Below, one piece after another: positions 29,195-40,779 of a stretch of 64,000 nucleotides of DNA. Below the pieces are notes generated by a model. That model saw only the letters and a program-made list of their open reading frames with translations, was not told the DNA's origin and searched no databases. Position numbers and translations under genes: made by a program. Origin of the DNA: Paulinella micropora (taxonomy: Eukaryota > Cercozoa > Imbricatea > Euglyphida); contig BJOX01000147.1 of NCBI GenBank assembly GCA_009731375.1, forward strand, positions 707,516 to 771,515, read 5' to 3'. Within the stretch, counting starts at the first letter, position 1. Every line of letters begins with the position of its first letter.

Positions 29195-30178
29195 GAGAAT
29201 TAGGGGATGGTGTGGGTGTGCTGGGCCCGTGGTGGGGTGCCTTATGTGTGCCTAGCCATACGCCTATAAGTCACATGCCGAAATAGCGACGGGAAGCACA
29301 ATCCTGTTCCCTCAGGGTGCCCTTTCTCGCTTGTTGAGCCCGGAATAAAACCCACAGTGCTCTGTCGGTTTATACTAGACTGTAGAACAGTCTCGAAACT
29401 CCATCTGCTTACTGGGTCCTCTGTAATGGAGGTGGGAGCTCGTTCTGCAAGGGGCGCTTATGGAACGAGCCCTGGCCCCACCTGGTACTAGGGAGATTTG
29501 GTATTGCCTGTATCAGTCCCTTCCGTGCAAACATCACGGCTTAGCTGGGCATCGGGTTAATACTTTACCCACAGACTTCCTTGGTTGACGAAATCAGAAG
29601 CTCCTTTTTTCTGACATTAGTCGATATCTCATCTGTTGATCTCATCACTTACTCCACGAAGTGAACCAAGGCCACTTGAGGTGTCACTGACCCTCCCTTG
29701 GGCTTGGTTTTTTGAAATGGGTGCCATCTGTCGACAGACAGAGAATTAGGGGATGGTGTGGGTGTGCTGGGCCCGTGGTGGGGTGCCTTATGTGTGCCTA
29801 GCCATACGCCTATAAGTCACATGCCGAAATAGCGACGGGAAGCACAATCCTGTTCCCTCAGGGTGCCCTTTCTCGCTTGTTGAGCCCGGAATAAAACCCA
29901 CAGTGCTCTGTCGGTTTATACTAGACTGTCGAACAGTCTCGAAACTCCATCTGCTTACTGGGTCCTCTGTAATCGAGGTGGGAGCTCGTTCTGCAAGGGG
30001 CGCTTATGGAACGAGCCCTGGCCCCACCTGGTACTACGGAGCTTTGGTATCGCCTGTATCAGTCCCTTCCGTGCAAACATCACGGCTTAGCTGGGCATCG
30101 GGTTAAAATTTTACCCACAGACTTCCTGGTTGACGAAATCAGAAGCTCCTTTTTTCTGACATTAGTCGATATTTCATC
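29195..30178 (-). mobile_element. Repeat B, tandem pair (minus orientation)
   Basis: A truncated unit (29,195-29,633) followed head to tail by a full unit (29,634-30,178). The internal junction is gatatctcatc. Flanked by (TATC)n on the left. Confidence 0.92.
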
Positions 30179-30187
30179 TATCTATAC

Positions 30188-30257
30188 CCGCAATCAGGAT
30201 CAATAAGTCCGCAACCGCAGTCGCAGCTGTAAATCAGAGAGGAATCTTTCGACGATC
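30188..30257 (-). CDS. Exon, unit a3 CDCGCG-DPDC core
   Basis: Phase 1 in, phase 2 out; acceptor tacag, donor gtatag. SSKDSSLIYSCDCGCG then LIDPDCG; the counterpart of [22 protein letters not shown] in unit a1. Two copies of its start (EASKDFSLVY, EASTESSL) lie at 30,620-30,655 and 30,862-30,890. Confidence 0.88.
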
Positions 30258-30298
30258 CTGTATATACATACATATGTGTATATGTACATCTGTATGTG

Positions 30299-30374
<76 letters not shown>

Positions 30375-30439
30375 CATGTGTATGCATACACTGTTTTGCC
30401 GACATACATACACTGTTTTAGATAGATAGATAGATAGAT

Positions 30440-30500
<61 letters not shown>

Positions 30501-30714
30501 CATACACGCATACATATTTGTATAAATACATACATACACTGTTTTGTCCTCAACTTCGTCGCTGCTGATTGATGAATACATACATGCATAGATACATACA
30601 TACATACATACATAAACGAGAGAAAAGTCTTTCGACGCCTCTATGCATGTGTGTATGAATGTAGGTGGTCCTTCGATCGATAGATAGAAATGTAGTGTAG
30701 ATAGATAGATAGAC

Positions 30715-30802
<88 letters not shown>

Positions 30803-30909
30803 GAAGGTAGGTAGGTAGATAGATAGATAGATAGATACATACATACATACACACATACACAGAGAGGACTCTGTCGAAGCCTCTGTACGCATGTATGTAT
30901 GTATGTATG

Positions 30910-30941
<32 letters not shown>

Positions 30942-31354
30942 ACCACAGCTGTATGTATGTATGTATGTATGTACGTATGTATGTATGTATGTATGTATGT
31001 ATGTATGTATGTATGTATGTATGTATGTATGTATGGTATGTATGTATGGTATGTATGTATGGTATGTATGTATGTATGTATGTATGTATGTATGTATGTA
31101 TGTGTATGCGTGTTTGTATGTATGTACGTATGGTATGCATGTATGGTATGTATGTAGGTTATGTATGTAGGTATGTATGTATGTATGTATGGTATGTATG
31201 TATGGTATGTATGTATGTATGTACGTATGTATGTATGTATGTACGTATGTATGTATGTATGTATGTATGTATGTATGTATGTATGTACATATATGTGCAT
31301 GTATGTATGTATGTATGTATGTATGTATGTATGTATGTATGTATGTATGTATGC
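30258..31354. repeat. (GTATAT)n, (GATA)n, (ATGT)n with copies of the CDCGCG exon start
   Basis: 30,540-30,570 is a trace of the PKDLVAAG exon end; 30,620-30,655 and 30,862-30,890 copy the start of exon 30,188-30,257; the rest is simple repeat. Confidence 0.85.
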
Positions 31355-31420
31355 CTTCGCTTTCGAAGTACACTTCCGGGGCGCAGGTCCACGCAGGAGG
31401 GGGGTTGCCCTTGCCATAGC
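31355..31420 (-). CDS. Exon, unit a3 WTC segment with a possible GC donor
   Basis: Reads YGKGNPPPAWTCAPEVYFESE, phase 1/1; acceptor catag. The intron would begin gcatac, because no GT stands at the place required by the next exon's phase, so this is a candidate GC-AG intron. Two damaged copies lie at 31,623-31,667 and 31,828-31,862, and a G run with a 10-base N gap lies just 3' on the plus strand. Confidence 0.8.
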
Positions 31421-31561
31421 CTATGTGTATATATGTGTGTGTGTGTTGGGGGGGGGGGGGGGGGGGGGGGGGCNNNNNNNNNNATATATGTATACATATA
31501 CATATATATATATCATATATATCATATATATATATATGTATATATATATACATACATATAC

Positions 31562-31622
<61 letters not shown>

Positions 31623-31945
31623 GCGCAGGTCCACGAAGGAGGGGGGGTTGCCCTTGCCATAGCCTCTATATATATATATATATATATAATATATGTTTGT
31701 GTGTGTATGTACATCTGTATGTGTGTGTGTTTAATATGTGTATCTGTGTATGTATGTGTGTATGAGTATCTGAATGTGTGTGTATATGTATGTATGTACT
31801 TGTATCTAAAGTTCAGTCCATTCTGTCTTCTAGAGTGGGGGAGGGGGGGTCATTGACCATGACCTTAATGTATGTATGTATGAATCTGCGTATCTATCTA
31901 TGTATTTATGCATATATGTATCTAAGTATCTATGTATCTATGATA

Positions 31946-31950
<5 letters not shown>
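31421..31950. repeat. G run, 10-N gap, (AT)n, copies of the GKGNPPP exon
   Basis: 25 G at 31,448-31,472 directly before an N gap (31,474-31,483). 31,623-31,667 and 31,828-31,862 are damaged copies of exon 31,355-31,420. Confidence 0.85.
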
Positions 31951-32035
<85 letters not shown>

Positions 32036-32065
32036 CCGATGTACCTACCTATCTATCTATCTATA

Positions 32066-32107
<42 letters not shown>

Positions 32108-32152
32108 CCTACCTACCTACCTACCTACCTACCTACCTACCTACCTACCTAC

Positions 32153-32189
<37 letters not shown>

Positions 32190-32246
32190 CACCTTTCCAT
32201 ATATCCATCTATCCATCTATCCATCGATCTATCTATCCATCTATCC

Positions 32247-32290
<44 letters not shown>

Positions 32291-32295
32291 CTCTA

Positions 32296-32329
<34 letters not shown>

Positions 32330-32358
32330 ACTATCTACCTATCTACCTACCTATCTAC

Positions 32359-32419
<61 letters not shown>

Positions 32420-32474
32420 CATCTATCTATCTATCTATCATCTATCTATCTATCATCCATCTATCCATCTATCC

Positions 32475-32530
<56 letters not shown>
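31951..32530. repeat. (TATC)n/(ACCT)n
   Basis: Simple sequence, TATC on the plus strand, leading into repeat B in minus orientation. Confidence 0.93.
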
Positions 32531-32977
32531 GTCGACAGACAGAGAATTAGGGGATGGTGTGGGTGTGCTGGGCCCGTGGTGGTGCCTTATGTGTGCCTAG
32601 CCATACGCCTATAAGTCACATGCCGAAATAGCGACGGGAAGCACAATCCTGTTCCCTCAGGGTGCCCTTTCTCGCTTGTTGAGCCCGGAATAAAACCCAC
32701 AGTGCTCTGTCGGTTTATACTAGAGTGTCGAACAGTCTCGAAACTCCATCTGCTTACTGGGTCCTCTGTAATGGAGGTGGGAGCTCGTTCTGCAAGGGGC
32801 GCTTATGGAACGAGCCCTGGCCCCGCCTGGTACTACGGAGGTTTGGTATCGCCTGTATCAGTCCCTTCCGTGCAAACATCACGGCTTAGCTGGCATCTGG
32901 TTAATACTTTACCCACAGACTTCCTTGGTTGACGAAATCAGAAGCTCCTTTTTTCTGACATCAGTCGATATCTCATC
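32531..32977 (-). mobile_element. Repeat B, truncated copy (minus orientation)
   Basis: From gtcgacagacagagaattag to gatatctcatc, with (TATC)n on both sides. Confidence 0.92.
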
Positions 32978-32982
32978 TATAG

Positions 32983-33035
<53 letters not shown>

Positions 33036-33060
33036 GTCTATCTGTCTATCTGTCTATCTG

Positions 33061-33106
<46 letters not shown>

Positions 33107-33108
<2 letters not shown>

Positions 33109-33873
33109 GCTTACTGGGTCCTCTGTAATGGAGGTGGGAGCTCGTTCTGCAAGGGGCGCTTTATGGAACGAGCCCTGGCCCCGCCTGGTACTAGGGAGCT
33201 TTGGTATTGCCTGTATCAGTCCCTTCCGTGCAAACATCACGGCTTAGCTGGGCATCGGGTTAATACTTTACCCACAGACTTCCTTGGTTGACGAAATCAG
33301 AAGCTCCTTTTTTCTGACATTAGTCGATATCTCATCAGTTGATCTCATCACTTACTCNNNNNNNNNNACTTGAGGTGTCACTGACCCTCTCTTGGGCTTG
33401 ATTTTTTGAAATGGGTGCCATCTGTCGAGACAGACAGAATTAGGGGATGGTGTGGGTGTGCTGGGCCCGTGGTGGGGTGCCTTATGTGTGCCTAGCCATA
33501 CGCCTATAAGTCACATGCCGAAATAGCGACGGGAAGCACAATTCTGTTCCCTCAGGGTGCCCTTTCTCGCTTGTTGAGCCCGGAATAAAACCCACAGTGC
33601 TCTGTCGGTTTGTGCTAGACTGTCGAACAGTCTCGAAACTCCATCTGCTTACTGGGTCCTCTGTAATGGAGGTGGGAGCTCGTTCTGCAAGGGGCGCTTA
33701 TGGAACGAGCCCTGGCCCCGCCTGGTACTAGGGAGATTTGGTATCGCCTGTATCAGTCCCTTCGGTGCAAACATCACGGCTTAGCTGGGCATCGGGTTAA
33801 TAGTTTAACCACAGACTTCCTTGGTTGACGAAATCAGAAGCTCCTTTTTTCTGACATTAGTCGATATCTCATC
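33107..33873 (-). mobile_element. Repeat B, tandem pair with a 10-N gap (minus orientation)
   Basis: A half unit (33,107-33,336) joined to a full unit (33,337-33,873). N at 33,358-33,367. (TATC)n on both outer sides. Confidence 0.92.
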
Positions 33874-33875
33874 TG

Positions 33876-33939
<64 letters not shown>

Positions 33940-34051
33940 CGTACCTGCCTACCTACGTAACTACCTACATACGTACCTACCTTTCTATCTATATATCTTT
34001 GCACGTATGCATATGTATCAACCAGCAGCGACGAAACAGTTTATATATACC

Positions 34052-34102
<51 letters not shown>

Positions 34103-34272
34103 GTCTATCTAAGATCGATCGATCGATAGGTAGATAGATAGATATGCCCTTGGGTTAGAAGGGAGGAAGTTGAGGGCAAAACAGTTTATGTATGCCTGTA
34201 CCTATGTATGTATCTAGGCATGTATGCATCTCTCTCTCTCTCCCTCTCTCTCTCTCTCTCTCCCTCCCTCTC

Positions 34273-34319
<47 letters not shown>

Positions 34320-34349
34320 TCTCTCTCTCTCTCCTTTCTTTCTAGCAAC
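33874..34349. repeat. (TATC)n, (CT)n and a 44-base C run
   Basis: Poly-C at 34,274-34,317. Traces of the CPQLPPF/VAAG exon end at 34,020-34,050 and 34,145-34,175. Confidence 0.9.
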
Positions 34350-34455
34350 CAGCAGCGACGAGGTCTTTGGGTAAGAATGGAGGTAGTTGTGGGCATGAGA
34401 TTTGTTCGTCTTTTCTTGGTTTGCAGTAAGCGCCTCCCCCAGAGCGGAAATCAAC
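34350..34455 (-). CDS. Exon, unit a3 VDFRSGGGAYC and CPQLP segment
   Basis: Phase 0 in, phase 1 out; acceptor cctag, donor gttgct. VDFRSGGGAYCKPRKDEQIS leads into CPQLPPFLPKDLVAA, covering in one exon what unit a1 splits between 59,076-59,121 and 58,732-58,791. Three copies of the 5' half lie at 34,790-35,060, and two traces of the 3' end at 34,020-34,175. Confidence 0.85.
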
Positions 34456-34456
34456 C

Positions 34457-34527
<71 letters not shown>

Positions 34528-34632
34528 GTAGATAGGTGGATAGATGGATGATGATATCATACAATTGTGTGTATGTATGTAATGTGTGTAATGTATGTAT
34601 GTAATGTATGTATGTTATGTATGTATGTTATG

Positions 34633-34721
<89 letters not shown>

Positions 34722-35823
34722 GGATAGATGACATCATACGTGTGTGTATGTATGTAATGTATGTAATGTATGTATGTTATGTATTTTTCTTGGTTCACAG
34801 CGAGCGCCTCCGCCCGAGCGGACATCAACCTGTATGTAATATATGTGTGTATGTATATAATGTATGTAATGTATGTAATGCATGTAATGTATGTTTGTCT
34901 TTTTCTTGGCCAGAGCGAAAATCAACCTGTGTGTGTGTATGTATGTCTGTATGTATGAGTTGTGTATTATGTAATGTATGTTATGTATGTATGTTATGTC
35001 TTTTTCTTGCTTCACAGTGAGCGCCTCCGACAGAGCAAAAATCAACCTGTTTACATAACATAAATACATAACATATATAACATACATACATAACATACAT
35101 ACATAACGTACATACATAACGTACATACATAACGTACGTAACATAACATACATGCATAACACACATACATAACATACATACATATGGTACATACTTACAT
35201 AACATACATACCTAAAAAACATACCTAACGCACATAGCATAACCTACATACATAACATACATACATAACATACATACAATACATACACACACACACGCAT
35301 ATATATATATATGTATATGTATATATATTATATTATATAAATATATATAATATAATATAATATTATATATATACATATATATATAATAAATATATATATA
35401 TATGTATGTATATACAGACATACACAACGTATGTTATATATGTATGTTATGTATGTATGTTATGTATGTATGTTATGTATGTTATGCATGGATGTTGTGT
35501 TACATATGGATGTATGTATGGATGCTACGTATGTTACGTATGAATGCATGCATGCATATGCATGTACGTCTGTATGTATGTATGTATGTATGTATGTATG
35601 TATGTATGTATGTATGTGATGTATGTGATGTATGACGTATGTATGCATGTATGTATGTGATGTATGTGATGTACGTGATGTATGTATGTATGTATGTATG
35701 TATGTATGCATGTATGTTATGTATTCTACCTACCTACCTCCTCCCTCCCTCCCTCTCTCCCTCCCTCTCTCCCTCCCTCCCACCTACCGACCTACCGACC
35801 TACCTACCTACCTACCTACCTAC

Positions 35824-35895
<72 letters not shown>
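34456..35895. repeat. (GATA)n, (ATGT)n/(ATAC)n, (TATC)n with three copies of the VDFRSGGG exon start
   Basis: Copies of the 5' half of exon 34,350-34,455 at about 34,786-34,832, 34,900-34,930 and 35,008-35,052 (VDVRSGGGARCEPRK, VDFRSGQEK, VDFCSVGGAHCEARK). Otherwise ATGT/ATAC/AT repeats, then CCCT and TATC. Confidence 0.88.
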
Positions 35896-35896
<1 letters not shown>

Positions 35897-36345
35897 CCTG
35901 GAGACGGTCTCTGCCACTGGCAACTCAGCCTAGGGTTCAGATCTAACTATCTCCTACAATGACGATTTTGTGTCCGCCGTTAATCGCGCGCAGCGCAAGG
36001 GCTAAACAGGCAACCAACTCCTGACCATGGCTGATGAAGTCGGGGCGTGATGCAAAGGGTTGATGAAGTCGGGGTTGTAGAAGGTAACTCACAACGAGCG
36101 TGAACTCCTGAAACCTCGACTTGCTTGTGGCATCATCTCCTTAGGGCACACGCTCCTGGGGAGTGTTCTAGTGTTGTCCCGTATAGTTCAAAAGGGCTCG
36201 GCTACCTTTCGGCTTGAACTGGGCACAGACACCAACCACAGCGAGACAGTGGTTGGTGTGCAGCTTGGCCGGTGCTGAAAGTTCTTGTCCGGGGGTAGTA
36301 TAGGAGGCCATGGCTTTTCAAGCTAAGCCACGCCCATAGATTAAA
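35896..36345. other. Unexplained 450-bp unique island with strong hairpins
   Basis: Non-repetitive DNA of normal composition between (TATC)n arrays. Contains an 11-bp perfect stem (acaccaaccac 36,229-36,239 with gtggttggtgt 36,249-36,259) and a 7-bp outer stem (agttcaa 36,185 with ttgaact 36,214). No long frame in either strand. Could be a SINE-like or structured-RNA-derived repeat; no second copy in the window. Confidence 0.6.
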
Positions 36346-36347
36346 CA

Positions 36348-36397
<50 letters not shown>

Positions 36398-36414
36398 GCT
36401 AGCTAGCTAGCTAG

Positions 36415-36476
<62 letters not shown>

Positions 36477-36546
36477 GCCTGCCTGCCTGCCTGTCTATCT
36501 GTCTGTCTGTCTACCTACCTACCTACCTACCTACCTACCTACCTAC

Positions 36547-36614
<68 letters not shown>

Positions 36615-36756
36615 GTGTACCACACACGTCGGTGCTGACCTACCTACCGACCTACCTACCTACCTACCTACCGACCTACCTACCTACCTACCTATCTACC
36701 TACCTGCCTAGCTACCTACCTATCTATCCATCTATCTATCTATCTATATATCTATG

Positions 36757-36823
<67 letters not shown>

Positions 36824-36842
36824 ATCTATCTATCTATCTATC

Positions 36843-36886
<44 letters not shown>

Positions 36887-36991
36887 GTGTGTACCACACA
36901 TGTCGGTCCTGACCTACCTACCTACCTACCTACCTCTACCTACCTACCTACCTACCGACCTACCTACCTACCTACCTACCTACCTAACTAA

Positions 36992-37067
<76 letters not shown>

Positions 37068-37109
37068 GCGCACCACACACGTCGGTCCTGTCTCCTTGGA
37101 CCTTGGCAG

Positions 37110-37154
<45 letters not shown>

Positions 37155-37175
37155 GATAGATAGTTCTACATGTAC
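36346..37175. repeat. (TATC)n/(ACCT)n with copies of the GPTC exon end
   Basis: Copies of the donor half of exon 37,176-37,220 at about 36,612-36,640, 36,890-36,915 and 37,066-37,110. Confidence 0.88.
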
Positions 37176-37220
37176 CACACAAGTCGGTCCTGTTTCCCAG
37201 GACCTTGGTAGAGGCGTCCC
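37176..37220 (-). CDS. Exon, GPTC segment (GTPLPRSWETGPTCV)
   Basis: Fifteen codons, phase 0/0; acceptor catag, donor gtacat. Corresponds to GTPLARTWVKGPNCV in exon 60,668-60,777. Four partial copies lie nearby (36,612 onwards, 36,892 onwards, 37,068 onwards and 37,365 onwards). Confidence 0.78.
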
Positions 37221-37285
37221 CTATGCGTATGTATGTATGTATGTATGTATGTATGTATGTATGGCAAACCACAGCTGTATGTATG

Positions 37286-37316
<31 letters not shown>

Positions 37317-37399
37317 GTATGTATGCATGTAAATATGCATGTATGTATGTATGTATGTATGTATGTCCTGTCTCCCAGGACCTTGGCAGAGGCGTCCCG

Positions 37400-37431
<32 letters not shown>

Positions 37432-37492
37432 TGTATGTATGTATGTGTGCTGCAGTTATGTATGTACTTGGCCCATCATTATGCCTTGTTCA
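37221..37492. repeat. (ATGT)n with one copy of the GPTC exon start
   Basis: 37,365-37,400 repeats the acceptor-side half of exon 37,176-37,220. Confidence 0.85.
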
Positions 37493-38290
37493 CATTACAT
37501 AGCAAATACAAGACAAAAGGCAAGGCAAAAGGTAAGACAAAAGGTAAGACAAAAGGTACGACAAAAACAAAGAAAAGGCCAGACAAAAGACACGACAAAA
37601 GACACGACAAAAGACAAGACAAAAGACAAGACAAAAGGCAAGACAAAAGGCAAGACAAAAGGCAAGACAAAAACAAAAAAATCAAGACAAAAGGCAGAGA
37701 AAACCAAGACAAAAGGCAAGATAAAAGTTAAGACAAAAGAGCAGACAAAAGACAAGACAACAAGACAAGATAAGCGGCAAGACAAAAGACACGACAAAAG
37801 ACAAGACAAAAGGCAAGACAAAAGGCAAGACAAAAGGCAAAACAAAACCAAAGAAAATCAAGACAAAAGGCAGAGAAAACCAAGACAAAAGGCAAGACAA
37901 AAGGCAAGACAAAAGACAAGACAAAAGACAAGACAAAAACAAAGACAATCAAGACAAAAGGCAGAGAAAACCAAGACAAAAGGCAAGACAAAAGACAAAA
38001 CAAAAGACAAGACAACAGACAAGACAAAAGACAAGACAAAAGACAAGACAAAAACAAAGACAATCAAGACAAAAGGCAGAGAAAACCAAGGCAAAAGGCA
38101 AGACAAAAGACAAGACAAAAGGCAAGACAAAAGACAAGACAAAAGGCAAGACAAAAGGCAAGGCAACAGGCAAGACAAAAGACAAGACAAAAGGCAAGAC
38201 AAAAGGCAAGACAACAGGCAAGACAACAGGCAAAACACATTGTAAGACAAAAAGCAAGACAAAAGGCAAGACAACAGGCAAGACAACAGG
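37493..38290. repeat. 0.8-kb A-rich minisatellite, units of about 10-11 bp (GGCAAGACAAAA)
   Basis: Units GACAAAAGGCAA and GACAAAAGACAA, with a longer period marked by aaaccaagacaaaaggcagag. Open on both strands as Lys/Thr/Gly- or Cys/Leu-rich frames because the unit lacks stops; not a gene. Directly touches the donor of exon 38,299-38,363. Confidence 0.92.
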
Positions 38291-38298
38291 CAAAACAC

Positions 38299-38363
38299 CT
38301 TGTCGTCGATGTAGTCAGTGCAATAGACGTTATTGTAGAGAAGCATACAATCTGGATCAAGGT
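38299..38363 (-). CDS. Exon, unit b2 LDPDC and YC segment
   Basis: Phase 1 in, phase 0 out; acceptor tgcag, donor gtgttt. Completes the core as D-LDPDCMLLYNNVYC and continues TDYIDDK. Almost the same as LDPDCMLNYNNIYCADY at 60,668-60,777. The donor sits at the edge of the 0.8-kb (GGCAAGACAAAA)-type minisatellite. Confidence 0.88.
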
Positions 38364-38379
38364 CTGCATAGGTACACAA

Positions 38380-39275
38380 GAACACACATTCATTCATTCA
38401 TTCATTCATTCATTCATTCATTAATTCATTCATTCATGAATTAATTCATTTTACGCAATTGACTTGTTTTCTTCGTGTCCTTGATTTCATCACTCATTTC
38501 ATATCATTTCATTTCTTTTCTTTTCATTCGTACATTCATTCTTCCATACCGCTATAGCTGCCATCGCAGTCGTTGAGAAAGGACACTCATTTGTCCATTC
38601 CTTCATTCATTCATTTCATTCGTTCATCCATTCATTTCACACATACATACATACCTCCGCAGCTGCAATCGCAGTCGTCTAGCGAAGTGCCAGGATCAAG
38701 CAGCTCATAGTACACATCCTACCAACAGGTAGGTAGGTAGGTAGGTAGGTAGGTAGGTAGGTAGGTAGGTTTAGGTAGGTAGGTTTAGGTAGGTAGGTAG
38801 GTAGGTAGGGTAGGTAGGTAGGTAGGTAGGTGGTTTAGGTAGGTAGGTAGGTAGGTAGGTAGTTTAGGTAGGTAGGTAGGTAGGTAGGCTAGGTAGGCTA
38901 GGTAGGCTAGGTAGGCTAGGTCGGTCGGTAGGTAGGTAGGTAGGTAGGTAGGTAAGTAGGTAGGTTGGTTAGGTAGGTGGGTTAGGTAGGTGGGTAGGTG
39001 GGTAGGTAGGTTGGGTAGGTAGGTAAGCTAGGTTGTAGGTACGGTAGGTAGGTAAGTAGGTAGGTAGGTAGGTAGGGTAAGTAGGTAGGTAGGTGAGGTT
39101 GGTTTAGGTAGGTTAGGTAGGTTAGGTAGGTAGGTAGGTAGGTAGGTAGGTAGGTAGGTAGGTAGGAAAGTAGGTAGGTAAGGTAGGTTTAGTTAGGTAT
39201 AGGTAGGTTTAGGGTAGGTATGTAGGTAGGTATGTAGGTAGGCAGGTCTGTAGGTTGGAACGAAGACGTATATAC
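38380..39275. repeat. (ATTC)n and (GTAG)n
   Basis: (ATTC)n 38,385-38,640 with a remnant LNDCDGSYSG at 38,556-38,585; after exon 38,655-38,718, half a kilobase of (GTAG)n with TTTAG interruptions. Confidence 0.9.
38655..38718 (-). CDS. Exon, unit b2 CDCSCG core (DVYYELLDPGTSLDDCDCSCG)
   Basis: Phase 0 in, phase 1 out; acceptor ggtag, donor gtatgt. DVYYELLDPG then TSLDDCDCSCG joins WTCIP of the previous exon to give CIP-DVYYEL, equivalent to CIPDVYHEL at 24,130-24,284. Confidence 0.87.
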
Positions 39276-39386
39276 CGGAATGCACGTCCACGTGTCTGGT
39301 GTGCGTTTGTTAAAAGTGAGGCCAGGCGGAAGGGGCATACACTTAGCCGACTCCAAGCGACAAAACACAAGGTCCAAAGGGGCAAG
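39276..39386 (-). CDS. Exon, unit b2 CRLES and WTCIP segment
   Basis: Thirty-seven codons, phase 0/0; acceptor gtcag, donor gtatat. Contains VFCRLESAKCMPLPPG followed by PDTWTCIP. The first part matches 26,256-26,316 and the second the CIPD segment of 24,130-24,284. Three copies of its 5' part (39,490-39,810) retain the acceptor region. Confidence 0.87.
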
Positions 39387-39389
39387 CTG

Positions 39390-39431
39390 ACGATGTAGAA
39401 GATATGGGTGTATGCATTTTTGTGTGTATGT

Positions 39432-39485
<54 letters not shown>

Positions 39486-39559
39486 TATAATCCAAGCGAC
39501 AAAAAACAATATCCACTGGGGCAAGCTGACGATGTCAAAGATAGGCATATATATATATA

Positions 39560-39592
<33 letters not shown>

Positions 39593-39617
39593 CATATACA
39601 TATTTACAAAATGTACA

Positions 39618-39659
<42 letters not shown>

Positions 39660-39862
39660 CCAAGCGACAAAACACAATATCCACTGGGGCAAGCTGACGA
39701 TGTAGAAGATATGTTATACAAATATATATATAATATATATATATATACATATTATATATATATGTACTCCAAGCGACAAAACACAACATCCACTGGGGCA
39801 AGCGTCCAAGATATGTATGTATGCATTTTTGTATATATATATACATATATACATATATATAT

Positions 39863-39927
<65 letters not shown>

Positions 39928-39932
39928 AAGAA

Positions 39933-39991
<59 letters not shown>

Positions 39992-40045
39992 AGATAGATG
40001 GATTATTGGTTGGATGGATAGATAGAAAGAAAGAAAGAAAGAAAG

Positions 40046-40096
<51 letters not shown>

Positions 40097-40109
40097 GTAG
40101 GTAGATAGG

Positions 40110-40207
<98 letters not shown>

Positions 40208-40291
40208 TGTAGGTAGGTAGATAGGTAGGTAGATAGATAGAATAGATGACCTCTTCACCGCAGGAGATGGAAGTGTAAGCGGGCGTCCACG

Positions 40292-40364
<73 letters not shown>

Positions 40365-40409
40365 GTAGGTAGGTAGGTAGGTAGATAGGTAGATAGGTAG
40401 GTAGGTAGG

Positions 40410-40457
<48 letters not shown>

Positions 40458-40480
40458 CAGACAGATAGATAAATAGATAA

Positions 40481-40536
<56 letters not shown>

Positions 40537-40613
40537 GCAGATAGGTAGGTAGGTAGATAGATAGATAGCTGCCTCTTCACCACAGGAAATGGAAGTGTAA
40601 GCGGACGTCCACG

Positions 40614-40686
<73 letters not shown>

Positions 40687-40720
40687 GTAGGTAGGTAGGT
40701 AGATAGATAGATAGCTGAAC
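39390..40720. repeat. (AT)n, (GA)n, (GATA)n with exon copies
   Basis: Three copies of the 5' part of exon 39,276-39,386 (39,490-39,545, 39,658-39,715, 39,768-39,810) in (AT)n; (GA)n 39,860-39,990; (GATA)n with two 3' copies of exon 40,721-40,777 (40,253-40,292, 40,576-40,613; [10 protein letters not shown]). Confidence 0.9.
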
Positions 40721-40777
40721 CTGTTCACCACAGGATATGGAAGTGTAAGCGGGCGTCCATGTCTGATTGGAACAGCT
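40721..40777 (-). CDS. Exon, unit b2 QTW segment ([19 protein letters not shown])
   Basis: Nineteen codons, phase 0/0; acceptor catag, donor gttcag. Aligns with SCEDQTWNPSYSHFTCEGK at 26,965-27,034 with every Cys, Gln, Trp, Pro and Tyr conserved. Copies of its 3' half lie at 40,253-40,292 and 40,576-40,613, and copies of its 5' end (CCSNQT) at 41,265-41,800. Confidence 0.87.
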
Positions 40778-40779
40778 CT

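Noticed and set aside
36020-36130. Possible hammerhead ribozyme: ctgatga and ttgatga words with gaaac downstream
   Set aside because: I could not pair stems I-III around a core with GAAA in the right place. The words alone are common by chance.
37205-38245. A 346-codon plus-strand frame rich in Lys-Thr-Lys-Gly/Asp
   Set aside because: Translation of the A-rich minisatellite; both strands are open for the same reason.
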